64,000 bases of DNA from Telmatactis stephensoni (taxonomy: Eukaryota; Cnidaria; Anthozoa; Actiniaria; Isophelliidae), in contig JALIZF010001918.1 of NCBI GenBank assembly GCA_029948255.1, forward strand, positions 186,001 to 250,000. Reading direction: 5' to 3'. The notes below the pieces were generated by a model. The model saw nothing but the letters and a program-made list of their open reading frames with translations, was not told the DNA's origin and searched no databases. Both the position numbers and the translations under genes were made by a program. Positions 1 through 10,938 of the stretch are shown one piece after another (within the stretch, counting starts at the first letter, position 1; each line of letters begins with the position of its first letter).

Positions 1-2678
1 CATTATATTAGATCCGGTTGCACAATTGTTAACAGCTATCTTTCTTTTTTTTTTTTTTTTTGTATTTAGTGGTTTGGCATTCATTTTCATACTCTTGATG
101 ACTAATTTTTCTATATATTTTTCTTTTTTTTCATTTGTATTTTATTATTTTTACTTTCATATATATTTTAATTTTTTGGTTTATTTACGGTTTTATCTCT
201 CACACTCCCCTCTTGACTTCACGATCCATTCATCTCGACTTTTCCTTTCTTTTTGATTGATTTTTTTCTGTATTACTTTAGCGTAATTTATTTTTATCCA
301 AGTTTATACTTTTCAATTTGAGCGCACGATTAAAGTCACTTGTTATAATGTAAAGTGGCTTCTTCAAAATGAATTCCTATTTGATCAATCATCATTCGCG
401 CTATTACCACAATTCAACATGACCTTTAGAGGCGATAATTGCCTCAATTGGCGACTCTTCAATTCGTTTCTAGTTCGCATTTTGAGGTCTAGGCTCTCCC
501 TATGCCCAGGGAAGAACTTAATATTAGTTTATCGTTGTGGTTTAGGGAATTAAAAGACTAGATCAATTTTGTGATTACAATCTCAAGGCTTGAAAGAAGA
601 TGCCTTTTTAAAGTGAAAAATAGCATCGCTTAAGACATAATTGTTTCGTAATTCTCTTTCTGCCGTATTACCATCCGGAATTGAAGAATTTTAGCTTTCA
701 GATCACTCAATTTTTCCTTCGTGACTTTATTTGCTTTTATTGCAATATTAAACGAATTATAAACTTTCAATATAGAATGTTCAGGAGTGTGCGCTTTTCA
801 TCCCACAACCAAAACATCGACACAAAAGCAAAAAGAAATCGGCTGCTTTTACCAACTTAACATAATTTGACCAATCTTCATTGTATCTCTAATTCTTTTG
901 GTGTTTAAATTGTCTGAAGATCATTCCGGAAGACTTCTTGATATAAATAACCATACCAATAAACCTATTTTCGCAAAACAGTCAATTATTCATTTCAATT
1001 TATTCTACTTTACAACTTACTATTATATTTTCTTCCTTTCACCGTGAAATTGTTTCTCCGATTAAGCTGAATACTATTTTCGTTTTTAATTGCTTTCATT
1101 TAAATTTATTGCTCGGAAATTTTTTCACTGCATATACTTTAATGTCATTGCATCGCTTGTGACTAGTTTACTGTGGTGGAAATTGCTTCTTTTTGGAGTA
1201 GGAAATAGTGGAAAGGCTCTCTCTCTCTATATATATATATATAATAGCTGGCCTTAAAGGATTGGCTCGAGCTCTCTGCTAGTTTGAATTCTTTGAAGTG
1301 AAAAAATATAAAGGTCGTATGTATTACTATCAGCTGTCAGTGCTATAAGAATTATTCAGCAGGGACACAAGTCCATGTAATTAGCTCTCCTATCCATTAC
1401 AATGAACCTGTTCTATCACTTTGCTCCCAACTGTTCGTCAAATTAAATTCATTGACTTCAAGACAATGGCTAAATGAACAGTGAAAATTGGAGAGAAAAA
1501 TAAACAGTTGAATAGAGGAAACCCCATCGATCGCATCATTGTTTGGAGAGAAATGGCATGCATTGCATACTGGAGCTCAACGCAAAAGGCTTGCTTGGTT
1601 GCGTGGAGGCATTTACCAAACAAAAAATATCAAAGACAAATATTTGTTTGAAAGAAACAATGCTCAACACAGAGGGTTTCATATTGCGAAATAAATATCG
1701 TATTTATTAGTGGAAAATTCTATTTTAAGTTTTTCGAGAAAAATTATTAAAAATTATTGTTATTATTATATGGTTTCCTAGCATTGAAACAATTGATGCA
1801 CTTGTATAAAGAAAAGAGTAAATCCAACGAAGAAGATTTCTTGCCGAAAATTGGGTTGAGAAGTAAATTACTAGTCAAGAGGGCTTTTCCGTCCGTGCAC
1901 TCGTTCTTGGTTAGATAAAAATGGGCAGGCAACAGTGACGTTCAACAAGATAGGAACAAATTCGGTAATTTTGAAAAGCAAAAATGAAAGGTCTGTGGTC
2001 AGGAGAACAAGTCCTGGTCGTCCTTTGATAGCAGTGGGCTGAACTCATTACAATAGATAGCCAATGAACACAAAATATCCACAGGGAAGTACGAAACAAC
2101 ACTTTCTGCACCCTATGGCGAAAGAAATAAATATTTCAGCATAGCAAACTATTGTGTATTTGCATCCGTTTAAAATCATTGCCTCCACATTGGGCTGGAA
2201 ATTTGCCCATGAAAATGTTATCTTTACTACTTGTTCCACTTCACTGACATTTCTAAGCATTCTGTTAACATTTCTGGCTCTTATTGAGCAATAATTATTT
2301 GAGAATACAGGCCGAAAAACCCGCAAATTAATAGTAACAGCGACAGGTGACTGGCTGTTATTTTCATATGTACAGTTCATGAATTATGAACCATGTTTGC
2401 AGGTTGTTTGGGGTTCCAAAATCTGATTGGCTACGAGCCCTGTTATACCACTCCACGACAAAGGTATACATATCTGCAACCACAAAATGAAATGAAGTTG
2501 TTAAGGAATTAATCTAGAGTTGCCAAGGCTTCTTATTCTCTCATCAATAGAAAAGGACACTGGCAACCTTTTCGGCTCATTTTTTATTTACTCTTCAAAG
2601 ACGAAGCATCGCAGACCAACTGGCAGCCATTTCACGAGACCTTGAGCACAGAGTATCATTCGGAATTTCCCCACAAAA
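1..2678. other. AT-rich non-coding DNA, no gene recognised
   Basis: No exon with both convincing coding content and splice sites was found. The stretch holds a T run at about 46-61 and a CT run passing into a TA run at about 1217-1245. Short open frames here, including a 110-codon one on the minus strand at 2048-2380, are low complexity or resemble nothing. The last few hundred bases are the natural place for the promoter and 5' leader of the zinc-finger gene, but no TATA box or other motif stands out. Confidence 0.5.
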
Positions 2679-3856
2679 ATGCCCAAAGCTTTTCTACTGA
2701 AGAGGAATTTCGGAGAAGCGGATACCTTCGAGTGGTCCACTCCCATAAACGCTCGAAAAGGTAAGAGTCGTACTTAGTTCACAAGTGCCGTATTCATTGA
2801 ACAAATATTGGATGTGACAAGACATTGTCAGTTTGAAAAAAAAGTAAATATTCCACCAGCCATTTTACCCCGAGCTCCGTGTTCATTTACCATAAGTATC
2901 AATTGTTTATTACATTTTTAGCGAGCTGCGAAATCGGATGCAAGGAAAGCCAAAAACCCCTCAAGGTGGAAAGAGAGACCAAAGGGAAAGTCTTCGAAGT
3001 TCTTGTAGACGAAGTCAAGAGTTTTCCAAATGGGGAACGATTTTCATATCCTGCGGATGTGTGTGTTGGCGTCTCGTTGAGCAGTACCGCAAAAAGCTTA
3101 TCCGGCCTGGAAACTGATTTCATAAATAATAAAAAGAATTTGTCTAGCAGTGGAAAGCCCGCATTCAATCACTCCACAAGTAGATCGAAAAATGATTCGA
3201 GAAAAAGGCGCCAAGACTACGATTCGGACAGTAGTGTCCACTATTCTACTGGAGACGAAGAAGATGAAGTTTCTACGTCGAGAAATTGCATTGGGATAAG
3301 CAAGAGTAAGAAGGCAAACAACTCCAGAAAGGAAAGGCCTAGTAAGGTGATTCACCGTTGTGAGCAATGTGGAAAGATCTTCAAGACCAAGTACACACTA
3401 TCTATTCACCAGAAAATGCCAGATCACACCGAAAGCCGTCCGTTTGTCTGTAACATCTGTGGTAAAGGATTCCGTCTCTCCAGCACTTTGTGCCGGCACA
3501 AAATCATCCACACTCAGAAGAAACCTCACAAGTGCGAGATTTGCAACAAAAGTTTCAACAGATCGTCCACATTGAAGACTCATGTTCGTACACATAGTGA
3601 CAATAAAGCTTTTATCTGTGATATCTGTGGTAAAGGATTTCACCAGAAAGGGAACTTAAGGAATCACATCATGATTCATACCGGAGAGAAGCCATTCAAA
3701 TGCAGCAAATGCCAGCGTGCATTTAACAAAATGTCTAATCTGAAGTTCCATATGCATACTCATACTGACAACTTACCGTACCAATGTAAAATCTGCAGGC
3801 AGAGATTTGCTAAGAAATTCGAACTCAAACAACATAATGAAGACCTACACTCCTAA
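2679..3856 (+). CDS. C2H2 zinc-finger transcription factor, FEZF-like fingers with a SNAG-like N terminus
   Basis: Two exons, 2679-2760 and 2922-3856. Donor gtaaga follows AAAAG, and the acceptor is a T-rich tract ending in ttag. The split GCG codon keeps the frame, giving 338 residues. Exon 1 starts [10 protein letters not shown], close to the SNAG repressor motif of GFI1, Snail and OVOL proteins, which recruits LSD1/CoREST in those families; this supports the start choice. Next comes a basic, Ser-rich, acidic linker with SRKRRQ-like nuclear signals (residues about 70-165). Six C2H2 fingers fill about residues 170-338. Finger 1 has an unusual H-x5-H end. Fingers 2-5 carry FEZF hallmarks: [28 protein letters not shown] and FHMHTH. 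FEZF proteins are repressors in neural patterning but normally carry an EH1 motif rather than SNAG. An alternative is a GFI1-like gene, but finger identity favours FEZF. Probable poly(A) signals lie near 4362. An internal ATG at 2879 is intronic and not the start. Confidence 0.85.
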
Positions 3857-6800
3857 AAGAAACTAAAAGAATCCCAAACTTTGTCGTCAAAACGACAAAA
3901 ACAATCCTTCTTCACAAGAAAGAAACTCAAATCATATTATATTCATTCACTTGTTTTTACGAAGCAGTTTCTTAAGATTTCGTTTCTCTTGGAATACAAA
4001 GCATTCTATGTTGATGTTTATAGTTCTTCATAATCGTTTATACAGGTTGTTAATGACAAGTGTGTAAACATCGCTCGAACATGTGAATTGGCCATTGTTT
4101 TCTTAACATGTGTGGGTACTCTAGTGGACCAATGTGAGCTTTATCTCTGAAACGAGCCAAATAATAATATAGCCTATTTGAGCCGCGACCTTTCCTCAAA
4201 TTTTTCAAGGGAAAATGCTTTAGATTTAGTGGGGAACTCGAGAAAATTTATATTGAAGAAATTTATTTTTGATTTTCGTTCGGCGTTAAGCCGATGGCAT
4301 CATGATTAAAAAAAGTGAGCACTTTATAATATCGAATCGAAGGAAATATTGGTCTCACAGCAATAAAATAAATCGGACATAACTGATGATATTAGTTAGC
4401 CAACAGAAATGATGGATTGAATTTTTGTAATTTTCAAGTTATCAGGTCGAAATTGCATGACTCTTGTAATAAAATTCAGATATTCAAAAAAGTGAATTTA
4501 TTCTAGTTATAAATGATAAAAAAGGCCAAGTAACCACAGGCGAAAATAATTTTTTGGCACATTTTGCATGAAGATAATTTGTATTTTTTGAATGAACGCA
4601 AATGCATGAAAAATTCCTCTTAAATAATTAATTAATAATAACATCAAATCCAAGACTCTGTACAACCAAATGTTGTCTTGTTCGACTTATTGAGTAAAAT
4701 TGAACTATTCCTTTCAATATTTTACAAAAAAAAATTTAATGTTTAACTTTAGAAACAATATTCTTGCCAAAAAAGGCAGTTTCTTGATTCCACTTGGATT
4801 GTACATTTGATAAATTATATTCACTGACACAATAAACAAGCATTTTCCAATCTACAATGTTTGAATTTGCTTACAGTCTTTGAACTCTTGCATATACAGG
4901 TGCGTTTTCCCTTTCCTCGAGATTTTTACAACTTAATTCTGGTGCTAGTTCCAAAACAGTAAATATGTCAACCATTACTATTTCAATTAAACTTAATTCT
5001 ATTAATATGCGTCAGGTTTCGGATGAATTTCTCAACGACTATTTTATGTCAGAAAACACGAACATAACAACGTTTTGATGTTATATAAGGGCAGTTGGGA
5101 TAATAATAGAGCGAAATTTTACGGAAAGCAATGTTTTGACATTAAAAAATCTTACATTTTTATGATTTTTCTCGCCTAAATTTAACTCAGTAATGTTTTT
5201 TTCAATTGTAGTACTTTACAATTTGAAGGAAAACGAAGTCTTGTTTCAAATCAGAAAAAAAGATCACATGGCCGACAACCATCTTTTATACTATTTCTCA
5301 GTCCAACTTGGCCAATTTCCTTGCTTTTTGCCTGTAAGGCTTTTACATCCCTTTCTTTGGAGTTTTTATCTTTTTTAAATGTTTAAATCTTTTATTTCTG
5401 CACATATTTTGACCGCCATTTTGTAAGAAGGTTAGTACGTCCGGCCTCTGGCTGGAGACTGCAATAAATATTAAAGTCACGAAACTCAAGTTAAAAAAAA
5501 TGTCGGCACGACACGTGAATTTTCAGAGAAGTATCCTGACTTCAACAATCGCAACAATTTACTCACTCTTCTTAAAATTATCTCTACAATATTATTACTC
5601 CTATTTGTTTGTGTAGCTTTGTTTCAAAGGAATATTTTCGCCTTTTTGAAACATCTCTTAGAACATGCCGAGAGCAGCCACCCCCCAGTGCACTGTTAGC
5701 GGTATCGAAGCGTCATTTCAAAAGAGACAATGCATCCATGATTAGATCTACTTCGACGAAGCCAAAATAAAACATTCCTCTCTCAACATGAAACTTCCTT
5801 CACCTCTTCAAATTCCTATAGCTCTATAACATCTTTCCCAATGATTTTGATAATATTGTTTTCTAGTAAAAATGAATTTTATAAGCTGTCCAATTGTTTT
5901 GACCGAGTTGTCCGTCAACTTGCTTTTATAACTTTCTAGCGACGAGAAGTCATTCTAACTCTCTCAGCTTAATGTAAATACTAAATATTTAGCATTGAAA
6001 ATGTTTTAGCCAAGGTCACTTTAGACTTCGAGGAAGACAAAATGTTCAGGTTTCATGTTTTAAGAATCAAACATCTTCCAAACTTAACTGACATGGCCTC
6101 ATAGCATCTAGTTTTGGCTACACGTGCATACGTACCGCCTCAAGATTTCTGGTACCAGTTTGCCAAGTGTCAAAATAGCAATTCTTTACTTAAAACATTG
6201 TCAAACTTCAGGAATAATAAGACCGTCATAGCAGACTTCTACTAGAAGGTTCTCTTCATAATTATATTATGTATATAAGTTGAGTTATAAGTGAAGTAGG
6301 GCTATTTGCGGACTTGAAGTGGATGGCATAAACTCCCTAGCTATCAAGATGACTCCAAAAAGACCTCCAGCAACTCGACATTTCAATTATCTTGTAAAAT
6401 CATCGTCATAAAATGATAGTCATTTTTTTAATAAAATGAAAGAGTTAACCAGTACAATATCTCCTCAAAGAGTTTTCAAATCTGATGAGTAATGTCGAAA
6501 ACAAAAATCTAGTACCCTTTTCAGTGTTTTATGAGCTTCAGTCGTGTTTCTATTGAATCACCTGTCAAAGAATGCCCACACGGAGCGTTTAGATTCTACT
6601 GCCCTTGCAACCGTGTATAGAAGCGTAGTATCATTTCTATAGAACTCAGCAAGCGACCATTTCAACTGAACCCTTTGTGTTCAAAGTCTATAGAAATTTG
6701 CCCCCCGTTGAGCCCGCCACACTTATATTTTGTTAGCGGTAACATGGCTAAAGCAATTTATTGTGCTAGGATGGTTTTGTTTGATTTTCACAGTGCTATC

Positions 6801-7406
6801 TTAATTGTTGGGAAAAAAGCAGGTGACAGCGATAAATTGCACGAGATCTTTTGTCACGATACGAGTTGCTACCGAGCTGGCTTGAAGTTTTAACAAGTTT
6901 AACTTTGTCAACTAACTCAGTCTTATAAATAAAGCGTGCCGCTCAAGCCTTACAGACTTTGAGTTCAAAAACGCACGTTTTTTTTTGTTTTTTTTTTTTC
7001 ACTCTTAAGTTTATAATAACAGCTTTATTAGTCAGGGAGCACCATTATCAAACTGATAATTTTCAGATGGCCCTAACAGAAACTTATTAGGGCGTTAGTA
7101 AAATCTGTCCGGTATCGCTACTCAGTTTTAAAAACTTGTACAAGACTTGCAAAACTGAATTGCTCTAGAAACACTGTTAAAATACATTTTCTTAAAAGAC
7201 TTTTAACTGCGTTTTTGACTTTCATTACATAAGTTTGTGTTATAATCATTGATCACAAAACTTGACAACATATAATGTTATGCGGAATTGGAGGTAGGGA
7301 CTGAAGAGAGAGGCCAGTATAGCGAATCTGCCCTTAAGACGTGTTTTATGCCAATACGTCTGATTCATGCTGCACCTGTGCTCACAAGGTAGATTCTCTG
7401 GTCATG
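3857..7406. other. Non-coding DNA downstream of the zinc-finger gene
   Basis: The 3' end of the zinc-finger transcript probably lies near AATAAA-like sequences around 4362-4372. No further exon could be supported. There are T runs near 6979-7000 and scattered short AT-rich repeats. Open frames of 60-80 codons show no family resemblance. Confidence 0.45.
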
Positions 7407-7766
7407 AATGAGCTTTTATCAGGTATTTTTAAATTCGTAAAACAGAAAAAGAATTACCATAGTTGGAAAGAGCATGTTAAAATTAGCAAGACAGTGAAGT
7501 TTGAAGGAATTAAATCCAAAACTCGCGAGAATATGAATTTTTGAAAAGTGTGAATTTGTAAGAAAACCTTTGCCGGTAGGCATCTCTTGCCTACCAGCGA
7601 ATGTTTTCATACCGAAAATTTCGATTTCGGAAAATTCATATCTTCGTGAGTTTGAAAATTACTTCATTCAAACTTCACAGTTTTGCTAATTTTGACGTGC
7701 TCTTTCCAGCTATGGTAATTATATTTCTGTACTGTGACTTTTGGAATTACATGATAAAAGCTCATT
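7407..7766. repeat. 360-bp fold-back MITE-like element, copy 1
   Basis: Begins AATGAGCTTTTATCA and ends with its inverse complement TGATAAAAGCTCATT. The two halves are imperfect inverse complements: a block with TTACCATAGTTGGAAAGAGC on the left recurs inverted on the right, and GGCATCTCTTGCC marks the centre. A second copy lies in opposite orientation at 58210-58562. It has no coding capacity, which fits a non-autonomous DNA transposon. The target-site duplication is not clear. Confidence 0.75.
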
Positions 7767-7869
7767 AGGAATATTGAAAATCAGTCCTTCACGATAATGT
7801 GACCAAGGTGTCTCAGTAAATTAGCGTCATCACACGGAATAATAGCTGGCGAAAGCTTGAGTTAATTCT

Positions 7870-8065
7870 TGTGAGATTCAGCGGAGAAAATAAAAAAGGC
7901 CGAAGAGCGAAAAAGGAAAAGAAAAGATTGTTGGAAAAATAGACAACAATGGAGGGTCGAACGGAAAAAGGAAGATAGGAAAGAAAAAAGAACAATAGTA
8001 AGAAAGTGAAAGACGGGAAACAAGAATGAAAAACAAGAAATGAAGGATTACAAAATGCAACTAAA
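7870..8065. repeat. Purine-rich (A+G) stretch
   Basis: About 190 bases on the plus strand are almost entirely A and G, with a few C and T interruptions. The minus-strand open frames across it are only Phe/Ser/Leu-rich translations of pyrimidines, not genes. Confidence 0.5.
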
Positions 8066-8287
8066 GAAATTGAATGTGAATAACAAAACAAGCAAAGCAA
8101 GTAAACAAACAAACAAAAATTGGTAAAACATTAATTAAAATCTGATTCCATAAGTCAAGTAGTTTTCACACCTCTGCATCGGTAGTCCCTCAAATCGTTT
8201 TATCACCACAGGTAGCCCAAAGAGTAACAAGCTCACTAAGGCCAAATATTCGTATGCTCTGGCAAACAATCCAACTTTTCTTACGTT

Positions 8288-9250
8288 TCTGCTACACTGT
8301 ACACCACACAGTTACATTGTGTGTTGGTCCCTACAACAGTTGTGCACAACAGTTGCAGGTTTAGGGTCAGTGTCTTCTTTTGAAACATTTTTTCACCTTG
8401 CACACAACATTGCAAGGATGCACACATTGTGCAACTGTGTTGCATGCGTGCAATGTTGCAGAAGAAGTTGCAAGGAAAGTTACAGAATGTCTGTGCCTTT
8501 GCCACTACACTGTGTGCAACATAGAGTTGCCAACTGTGTATCCCACCTTACAGCAATTGCATGCAACATTTGCAGCTTTATGATCAAATGTCTACTTCTG
8601 CAACTTTTACCGTGTAACTTGCACACAACATTGCAGGGATGCACACATTGTGCAACTGTGTTGCATACGTGCAATGTTACAGAAGTTGCAAAGAAAGTTA
8701 CAGAATGTGTCTGTTTTTGCCACTACACTGTGTGCAACATAGAGTTGCCAACTGTGCCATCCAACCTACTTCTGCAACTTTTACTGTAACTTGCAGGAAT
8801 GCACACATGGCTGTGTTGCATGCATGTAGTGTTGTAGAAAAAGTTGCAAGAAAAGTTACATAATACACTGAATGCAAATATAGTGGCAAATTTGAATAAC
8901 TATTGTTTTATACTGACTAGCCTCTCATTCATGTGAAAATGCTTTAAATTGTGTTTCTAGTATTTCTAGGCTAGTCAGTAGGACAATAGTTATTCAAATT
9001 TGCCACCATATTTGCATTCGTTGTATGTGCCTGTGCATTATGTGTCTGTGTCTTTGCCGCTACATTGTGTGCAACATAGTTGCCAACTGTGTATCCACCC
9101 TTACAGCAGTTGTGTGGAACAGTTGAAGCTTTAGGATCAATAATTTCTACTTCTGCAACTTGTTGGCAACTTGCATGCAAAATTGCAGGGGTGGATACAA
9201 TACAAATTTGTTGTGTGCAATGTTGCAGAAAAGGTTGCAAGGAACTTTTT
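8288..9250. repeat. GTTGCA-rich repeat island with internal inverted repeat
   Basis: Degenerate units built from GTTGCA / TGCAAC words, with recurring phrases such as CACATTGTGCAACTGTG and TGTGTGCAACATAGAGTTGC, occur about four times. An inverted repeat of about 49 bp pairs 8874-8922 with 8969-9017 around a short spacer. The Cys/His-rich translations (for example 156 codons from 8319) come from the repeat itself. A related island lies at about 26385-26860. The likely nature is a complex, partly palindromic transposable-element remnant; the family is unknown to me. Confidence 0.65.
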
Positions 9251-9698
9251 CTCTTTCTAATTATGTGGGTCTCGTATTGATTATCATTATATTAAGAAAT
9301 TTGTACCAGTCCCTAATGGCTTGAAATCTGGCAATGCAATACAATGCAATATGCATTTATAAAGGGTGAACACTTTAATTTTTTGGTTCAACCATGTGTA
9401 AAATCCCCAAAATTTACAACCATCTTAAAAAATGTCCAAGTGAGAATTTTGGGATTGATTGTTAGCCATTTGGCTATCTTACCAGTGCCAGGCTCTCATC
9501 AATCATGCCCAAAGTAATGAAACGTACCACTCAATCATTTAAAAAAAATTTCCTCCATCTCACAAGAAACCAACCCTTGACAACCCTACTTGACAGAGTG
9601 AAATTAGCTAAGGAATAGTTCTTCTGATTCCGAAATTTTGCGTACCACTTGAATGGTAAACAACCTCGAGACCAAAGTATTACAAGTTGTTGGGTTAC

Positions 9699-9850
9699 CT
9701 GTGTAATGCGCCATGTTTGTCTAAACCACTGATCGACAGTTTTACTTTCACTCGAAGCATCTTCTTCTAATTCTAACCTACACAGTTTCACAGAAGCAAC
9801 TACTTTATCATCAAGCTGACAAAAGATGCGAATACGGGGATCTTCGAGAC
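9699..9850 (-). CDS. Possible isolated coding exon, unidentified
   Basis: Read on the minus strand, an open segment ends in ACACAG followed by a good donor, gtaacc, at 9698. It encodes charged sequence ending in RQTWRITQ, with an acidic LELEEDASSE block. No convincing acceptor was found at the upstream side (about 9845-9860), and no partner exons could be joined to it. It could be one exon of a gene I cannot assemble or simply a chance open frame. It is listed because the donor and the non-repetitive composition are better than for neighbouring frames. Confidence 0.2.
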
Positions 9851-10938
9851 CTCAGCATAACTATGTTTAGAAATTTACTGAGATTTTCCCGCCACTGCAG
9901 CGGCGCGAGTGCACCGAATCGACACCGAATCAGATTCTTCGCTTACCTTTTGATAATCCTTTCCATCTCTAAACGTTCAAGTGTTGTCAGGCTAGCCAGT
10001 CTATAAACAGCTCATTAGAAAATATAAAATAATGGAGATCGACGACACTGCACTCAGGACGTCCCTCTCGCTGTGGTTTATACTACCTTATATTCTCCCT
10101 ACCTTGAGTGACGATTCCGCTGAAATTCGCGGGCGCATTTGGATATAAAGCGCGCGAAAAGCTTTGGGACCAGGCCTTTTACTAAATACATGATGGTGTA
10201 TTTGCCTGGAACCAGATCTGAGGGGCATGTCTCAGTGTTTCATGTCAGCCCCAATGAAAAAAGTACACTAACTGGGGCATGACTATTCCAAAATGGGGTG
10301 GTTGAACAGCGAGCTAGATGGCCACTGTATCTCTACAGTGTAGCCAGCCAGCATTATTATGTATTTTTATTATTGTGACCAAATGGCTGAGGGCCGGCTG
10401 AAGGGAAAATATTTGGCTTGAGGTCATAACAGGCACACAAGTCTGGGTGCAGATATGAGTTTTTCTAGACCACCCGCAAAAATCCATATGTGACCGGCCG
10501 TCATGTGACTATATATCCAAAGGTTTTCTAAGAGCCTGTGTAGGGCCATTAATGAGGGTCATTTGATAATAGGCATTACTCCTTTGGGAGTGGTGAGTTT
10601 TTGGGTGAGGGTGAAAGAGGAGGGGACCACACCTATTCCCCATCCTAATAACCCGATTACAAAATATAATTGCATTGGGCAAACTGTTTCTAATAAGTCA
10701 GTATTTTTTATTTATAACCTAATTTTAATACTTTAGATACATTTACCTACAAATATGTCGTGGACACCTACATTTCAAACTCGATAAAAGATCTATTGTA
10801 GATCAAATAATATTACTAATGTAACAATATATACTTTCTCTATATACTTTTTTTACAATTTCTTTTTGTCTCTGTAATAATTTAACTTTAAACTGTAGCC
10901 TATACAATATCTTAAAAATTATTTCTTTATAAACAAAA
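9851..10938. other. Non-coding DNA between the possible exon and the 200-residue protein gene
   Basis: No supported gene. Around 10708-10717 the plus strand reads TTTATTTAT, so the minus strand offers AATAAA. This is a suitable poly(A) signal about 225 bases past the stop codon of the gene at 10939-13396. Confidence 0.4.

Noticed and set aside
2048..2380. 110-codon minus-strand open frame
   Set aside because: No domain, odd composition, no splice context and an upstream position; probably chance.
8319..8789. Cys/His-rich 156-codon open frame
   Set aside because: It lies entirely inside the GTTGCA repeat island and simply translates the repeat; the same text is read in several frames.
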